Part shown: piece after piece, positions 60,603 to 64,000 of the stretch
How the letters are laid out: every line of letters starts with the position of its first letter
How positions within the stretch are numbered: position 1 is the first letter of the stretch
Assembly (NCBI RefSeq): GCF_003344865.1
Contig: NZ_CP031165.1
Span: 3,539,910 to 3,603,909, forward strand
Direction of reading: 5' to 3'
DNA: 64,000 bases
From: Euzebya pacifica
GTDB taxonomy: Bacteria > Actinomycetota > Nitriliruptoria > Euzebyales > Euzebyaceae
Position numbers and translations under genes: made by a program
Notes under the pieces: generated by a model
Database searches by the model: none
The model's input: the letters and a program-made list of their open reading frames with translations, nothing else
Told to the model about the DNA's origin: nothing

Positions 60603-61703
60603 TCAGCCGGCGGCGACCAGGCGGTAGCCGACGCCGCGGACGGTCTGGATGGCAACCGACGTCCCGTCGAGCTTGCGGCGCAACCTCGCGACCTGGTGCT
60701 TGACGGTGGACGCGTCGTCCGGCGCCTCGTGGCCCCACCCGGACACGAGCAGCTCCTCGGTGCGGCACACCCCGCCCGACCGGCGCGACAGCGTGGCAAG
60801 GACCAGGTACTCCCGCTTGCCGAGCGAGATCACGATGTCGTCGACACGGGCCGCCGATGCCGATGGGTCCAGCGTCACGTGTGTCGACCGCTCGTGGGGT
60901 TGGCGTGCCACCCAGGACTCGACCTCGCGGACCAGGTCCATCGAGCGGTACCGGGTCGGCTGCATCCGGACCAGCAGCCCCAGGTCCTCACAGGTTCCCG
61001 CCGTGACCGGTCCGACCGCCGCGATGGCGGTTCGGGTGGTCACGATCGCACGCAGGAGGGTCGTGCAGTCCTCGCCGAAGGACTCGGCCACGTCGACCAG
61101 GTTGCGGACCGCGCCGGGTGAGGTGAACGCGATCACGTCGACCTCGCCGGCCAGCAGCCGCTCGACCAGGTCACGTGCCCGGTCCATGTCCGTTGGCGGA
61201 CCGGTGCGATACGGCAGCACCGAGACGACATCCATGCCCTTGTCGGCGAGGACGTCGTAGGCGCGCGGGTGGCCGCCGTGGAGCTGAACGGCCACCCCGT
61301 CCCCGGCAAGCGCGTGCTGCGCCAGCCACCCGGCGACCGTGGCGTCGGTCTCGCGCGGGGCGGTCCAGACCGGCTTGATGCCGGCCCCGGCCAGCCCCCC
61401 GGCGGCCTTCGCGCCTCGGGCCAGGCAGCGGGTGCCCTGCAGCAGCGCCGTCAGGTCGGCGTGGTGGCCGGCGCGTCCGGCGGCCTCCAGCCACAGCCGC
61501 ATGCCGACGCCGGTGGTGGCCACGATCCACTGCGGCTGCAGGTCCAGGATCAGCCGAGTGTCCACGGCGATCTCCTCGTCAGCGGCCGGGTGGTCGCCCG
61601 ACAGCATCGGCGCATGCACGACGGTGGCGCCACGCCGGGCGAACGCGTCGACCAGCTCCTGGCCGCGGCGGGCTCCTGTCACGGCAACAACGGTGGACTC
61701 CAA
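60603..61703 (-). CDS. nnaR: Uroporphyrinogen-III synthase-like / winged-helix regulator, NnaR-type
   Basis: 366 residues. The N-terminal HemD-like domain (about 1-260) contains VVAVTGARRGQELVDAFARRGATVVHAP, ATTGVGMRLWLEAA and VDVIAFTSPGAVRNLV. The C-terminal OmpR-type winged helix (about 275-366) has LGKREYLVLATLSRR, DDASTVKHQVARLRRKLDG and IQTVRGVGYRLVA. In streptomycetes NnaR of this build helps control nitrite reduction genes alongside GlnR. The TTG start at 61703 was chosen because GAGGAGG lies 7 nt upstream. It is divergent from nirB and convergent with nasA, matching that role. Residual enzyme activity for siroheme synthesis is possible. Confidence 0.88.
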   Translation of the reverse strand: MESTVVAVTGARRGQELVDAFARRGATVVHAPMLSGDHPAADEEIAVDTRLILDLQPQWIVATTGVGMRLWLEAAGRAGHHADLTALLQGTRCLARGAKAAGGLAGAGIKPVWTAPRETDATVAGWLAQHALAGDGVAVQLHGGHPRAYDVLADKGMDVVSVLPYRTGPPTDMDRARDLVERLLAGEVDVIAFTSPGAVRNLVDVAESFGEDCTTLLRAIVTTRTAIAAVGPVTAGTCEDLGLLVRMQPTRYRSMDLVREVESWVARQPHERSTHVTLDPSASAARVDDIVISLGKREYLVLATLSRRSGGVCRTEELLVSGWGHEAPDDASTVKHQVARLRRKLDGTSVAIQTVRGVGYRLVAAG

Positions 61704-61801
61704 GTCGTGACCTCCTCGATGTGGGCGCTGGCTGACCGACGACCCGCGCGGGCCGACATCCTCATCCTGATCGCCCCCTGTTGGCGTGTGGTCACGCTGG
61801 T

Positions 61802-61817
61802 GTTTCGTCGTCGTGTC
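61802..61817. promoter_or_regulatory. Candidate GlnR box, nnaR side of the nnaR-nirB region
   Basis: On the minus strand GACAC (61817-61813), 6 bp, GAAAC (61806-61802); AC-n9-AC spacing. Lies about 100 bp upstream of the nnaR start. Confidence 0.42.
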
Positions 61818-61877
61818 ACCCCGGTCGCGAGCGAGTCGCCCCGCCACGGGTACGCCTCGGTGGTGCGCGACGGCTGC

Positions 61878-61893
61878 GAAACGTGCGGGACAC
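61878..61893. promoter_or_regulatory. Candidate GlnR box, nirB side of the nnaR-nirB region
   Basis: GAAAC (61878-61882), 6 bp, GACAC (61889-61893); AC-n9-AC spacing, the same two half-sites as the box at 61802-61817 but on the other strand. Lies 46 bp before the nirB start. Confidence 0.45.
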
Positions 61894-61939
61894 ACGGGGC
61901 CGGGGACGCCCGAAACACCCCTCCCGCAATGTGCCATGC

Positions 61940-64000
61940 ATGCAGCACACCCACTCCGCCAGGACCTCCGCGGCGGGCACACCCCGGCCGCGGTCCGTTG
62001 TGGTCGCCGGCAACGGGATGGTCGGCGAGCGGTTCCTCGCCGAGCTCGCCCGCACCCGCCTGCTCGACCGGATCCACCTCGTCGTCATCGGCGAGGAGCC
62101 CGTTCCCGCCTACGACCGCGTCCACCTGTCGGCCCGTGTCGAGGGGGCGACCGTCGAGGACCTCTCGATGGCCGACCCGGCGATCCGACAGCACCCCAAC
62201 GTCACCGAACACCTGGGACGCCGCGTCGACGCCATCGACCGCTCCAACCGCACAGTCGTCCTCGACGACGGCGCCACGGTCGCCTACGACGACCTGGTGC
62301 TCGCCACGGGGTCGCGGCCGTTCGTGCCCCCGATCCCCGGCCACGACCTGCCCGGCTGCCACGTCTATCGCACGATCGGCGACCTCGACGGGATCGTGAC
62401 GGACGCCTCGGACGCCAGCCGAGGGGTGGTCATCGGCGGCGGGCTGCTGGGGCTGGAGGCCGCCAACGCCCTCCGCCTGCTCGGGCTGGACGTCCAGGTC
62501 ATCGAGTTCGCGCCCCGCCTGATGCCCCGGCAGCTGGACCAGCTGGCCTCCGATGCCCTGCGGTCGCGGGTGGAGGAGCTGGGGCTGACCGTCCGTACCG
62601 ACACCGCAACCGCCGCGTTGTGCCCCGGCGACGACGGGCGCGTGGCGCGGCTGGAGTTCACCGACGGCAGCGTCGTGGACGCCGACATCGTCGTCTTCTC
62701 CGCCGGCATCCGTGCCCGGGACGAGCTGGCCCGCGACGCCGGTCTCGACGTCGGCGAACGCGGTGGCGTGGCCGTCGGGCCGTCCCTCACCTCCTCCGAC
62801 CCGCACGTGCACGCCATCGGCGAGTGCGCGTCGGTCGACGGGATGGTCTACGGCCTCGTCGGCCCGGGCTACACGATGGCCCGGGTGCTGGCCGAGCGGC
62901 TGGCCGGTGGCGAGGTGACCTTCGACGGCGCCGACCTGTCGACCCAGCTGAAGCTGCTGGGCGTCGATGTGGCCAGCTTCGGCGACGCCATGGGGACCAC
63001 CGACGGCGCCCGGGCCGTCGTCTACGACGACCCGATCACCCAGATCTACCGCAAGCTGGTGATCTCGCGCGACGGCACCACGTTGCTCGGCGGGATCCTC
63101 GTCGGCGACGCCTCGGGCCACGACCGGCTGCTCCGGCTGGTGCTGTCCGGTCGCCCGGTGGACGCACCGTTCGCCGCGCTCGCCGCCCCGACCGTCGAGG
63201 ACGCCGGCGCCGTGGCCGGTGAGCTGCACGACGACGACCTGGTCTGCACCTGCAACAACGTCACGAAGGGCCAGGTCTGCGCTGCGGTGACCGAGCAGGG
63301 CTGTCGGACCCTCCCGGCCCTGACGGCCGCCACCAACGCCGGAACGGGGTGTGGCAGCTGTACCGCCCTGTGCAAGCGCATCCTCGACACCGAGATGGCC
63401 GCCGCGGGCCTGGAGGTCGACACCTCGCTGTGTCCCCATTTCCCGCAGACCCGCCAGGAGCTGTACGAGATCGTCCGGGTGAAGGGCCATCGCACGTTCG
63501 ACGAGCTCCTCGCCGACGTCGGCCGGGGCAGCGGGTGTGCGACCTGCAAGCCGACCATCGCCTCGATCCTGGCCACGATCACCAACGAGTACGTCCTCGA
63601 GCCGCAGCACGCCCCGCTGCAGGACACCAACGACCGCTTCCTCGCCAACATCCAGAAGGACGGCACGTACTCCGTCGTCCCCCGGGTGCCCGGCGGCGAG
63701 ATCACCCCCGACAAGCTGATGGTCATCGCCGAGGTCGCCAAGGAGTTCGACCTGTACACCAAGATCACCGGCGGTCAGCGGATCGATCTGCTCGGGGCCC
63801 GCTTGGAGCAGCTTCCGGCCATCTGGCGACGGCTCGTCGATGCCGGCTTCGAGTCCGGCCACGCCTACGGGAAGGCCCTGCGGACGGTGAAGTCCTGCGT
63901 CGGCCGGACCTGGTGCCGCTACGGCGTGCAGGACTCCACGACGCTGGCCATCGACCTCGAGGAGCGCTACCGCGGCCTGCGGAGCCCCCACAAGATCAAG
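61940..64000 (+). CDS. nirB: Nitrite reductase [NAD(P)H] large subunit (C-terminus off window)
   Basis: 687 residues visible; the frame is open to the edge. FAD domain with VVVAGNGMVGERFLAEL, LATGSRPFVPPIPG and VVIGGGLLGLEAANALRLLG; two BFD-type [2Fe-2S] regions with CTCNNVTKGQVC...GTGCGSC and CPHF...GSGCATCKPTI; then the start of the siroheme/[4Fe-4S] domain with YSVVPRVPGGEITPDKLMVIAEV and KSCVGRTWCRYGVQDS. It reduces nitrite to ammonium. ATG 61940 begins the homologous region; no clear ribosome site. The small subunit NirD would be expected just downstream. Confidence 0.94.
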   Translation, partial: MQHTHSARTSAAGTPRPRSVVVAGNGMVGERFLAELARTRLLDRIHLVVIGEEPVPAYDRVHLSARVEGATVEDLSMADPAIRQHPNVTEHLGRRVDAIDRSNRTVVLDDGATVAYDDLVLATGSRPFVPPIPGHDLPGCHVYRTIGDLDGIVTDASDASRGVVIGGGLLGLEAANALRLLGLDVQVIEFAPRLMPRQLDQLASDALRSRVEELGLTVRTDTATAALCPGDDGRVARLEFTDGSVVDADIVVFSAGIRARDELARDAGLDVGERGGVAVGPSLTSSDPHVHAIGECASVDGMVYGLVGPGYTMARVLAERLAGGEVTFDGADLSTQLKLLGVDVASFGDAMGTTDGARAVVYDDPITQIYRKLVISRDGTTLLGGILVGDASGHDRLLRLVLSGRPVDAPFAALAAPTVEDAGAVAGELHDDDLVCTCNNVTKGQVCAAVTEQGCRTLPALTAATNAGTGCGSCTALCKRILDTEMAAAGLEVDTSLCPHFPQTRQELYEIVRVKGHRTFDELLADVGRGSGCATCKPTIASILATITNEYVLEPQHAPLQDTNDRFLANIQKDGTYSVVPRVPGGEITPDKLMVIAEVAKEFDLYTKITGGQRIDLLGARLEQLPAIWRRLVDAGFESGHAYGKALRTVKSCVGRTWCRYGVQDSTTLAIDLEERYRGLRSPHKIK

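Noticed and set aside
61704-61939. A short protein gene between nnaR and nirB
   Set aside because: Frames here lack ribosome sites and conserved motifs, and the stretch is better explained by divergent promoters with GlnR-type boxes.

Overview
The window is high-GC bacterial DNA with dense, often overlapping genes. It carries actinobacterial signatures: cell-wall-binding repeat 2 (CWB2) surface proteins, VanW and LytR-CpsA-Psr envelope proteins, a MoeZ-type ThiF-rhodanese fusion, a NnaR-type HemD-winged-helix regulator and EspI/MinD-type ATPases. The mix fits a deep-branching actinobacterium such as a Nitriliruptoria/Euzebya-like marine lineage; that placement is inference. No rRNA, tRNA, CRISPR array, insertion sequence or prophage was found, and no gap between genes exceeds 300 bases.

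Layout. 1-1.9 kb: amino acid ABC importer (permease cut by the window edge, then binding protein). 2.1-6.6 kb: deoC with a full and a truncated aldehyde dehydrogenase, and a DUF2332 protein. 6.6-15.2 kb: MFS/spermidine-synthase fusion, CWB2 surface protein, uppS, recO, a DrrAB-type exporter divergent from a MarR regulator, and era. 15.2-22.2 kb: two divergent, paralogous EspI/MinD-type ATPases, one beside a LuxR-type response regulator, the other leading an operon with a LysM protein and a TcpC-like membrane protein, then a resolvase-fold protein that looks catalytically dead. 22.3-31 kb: hydantoinase/oxoprolinase subunits overlapping an LCP ligase, an M23 endopeptidase and a VanW protein. 31.2-35.6 kb: two CNNM/CorC-type membrane proteins, moeZ and a small unknown. 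35.7-56.4 kb: an L-rhamnose utilisation island. 56.5-64 kb: CPA2 antiporter and nitrate/nitrite assimilation (nasA, nnaR-like, nirB, the last running off the edge).

The best-connected story is the rhamnose island. A very large secreted GH78 rhamnosidase with CWB2 repeats would release L-rhamnose at the surface. An ABC importer, mutarotase, isomerase, kinase and aldolase-dehydrogenase fusion would turn it into DHAP and L-lactate. A divergent lacI-lutABC operon would oxidise the lactate to pyruvate. A 12-bp LacI-type operator recurs at five places, and the importer and rhamnosidase promoters share the same -35/-10/operator spacing to the base.

The least explained part is the ATPase-LysM-TcpC-resolvase-fold module at 15.2-22.2 kb. 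A recurrent theme in gene control is the likely leaderless start: a TAnnnT box 6-10 bases upstream of the start codon with no Shine-Dalgarno sequence. One case is a symmetric divergent promoter at 6.6 kb. Several gene ends carry short tandem or inverted repeats.
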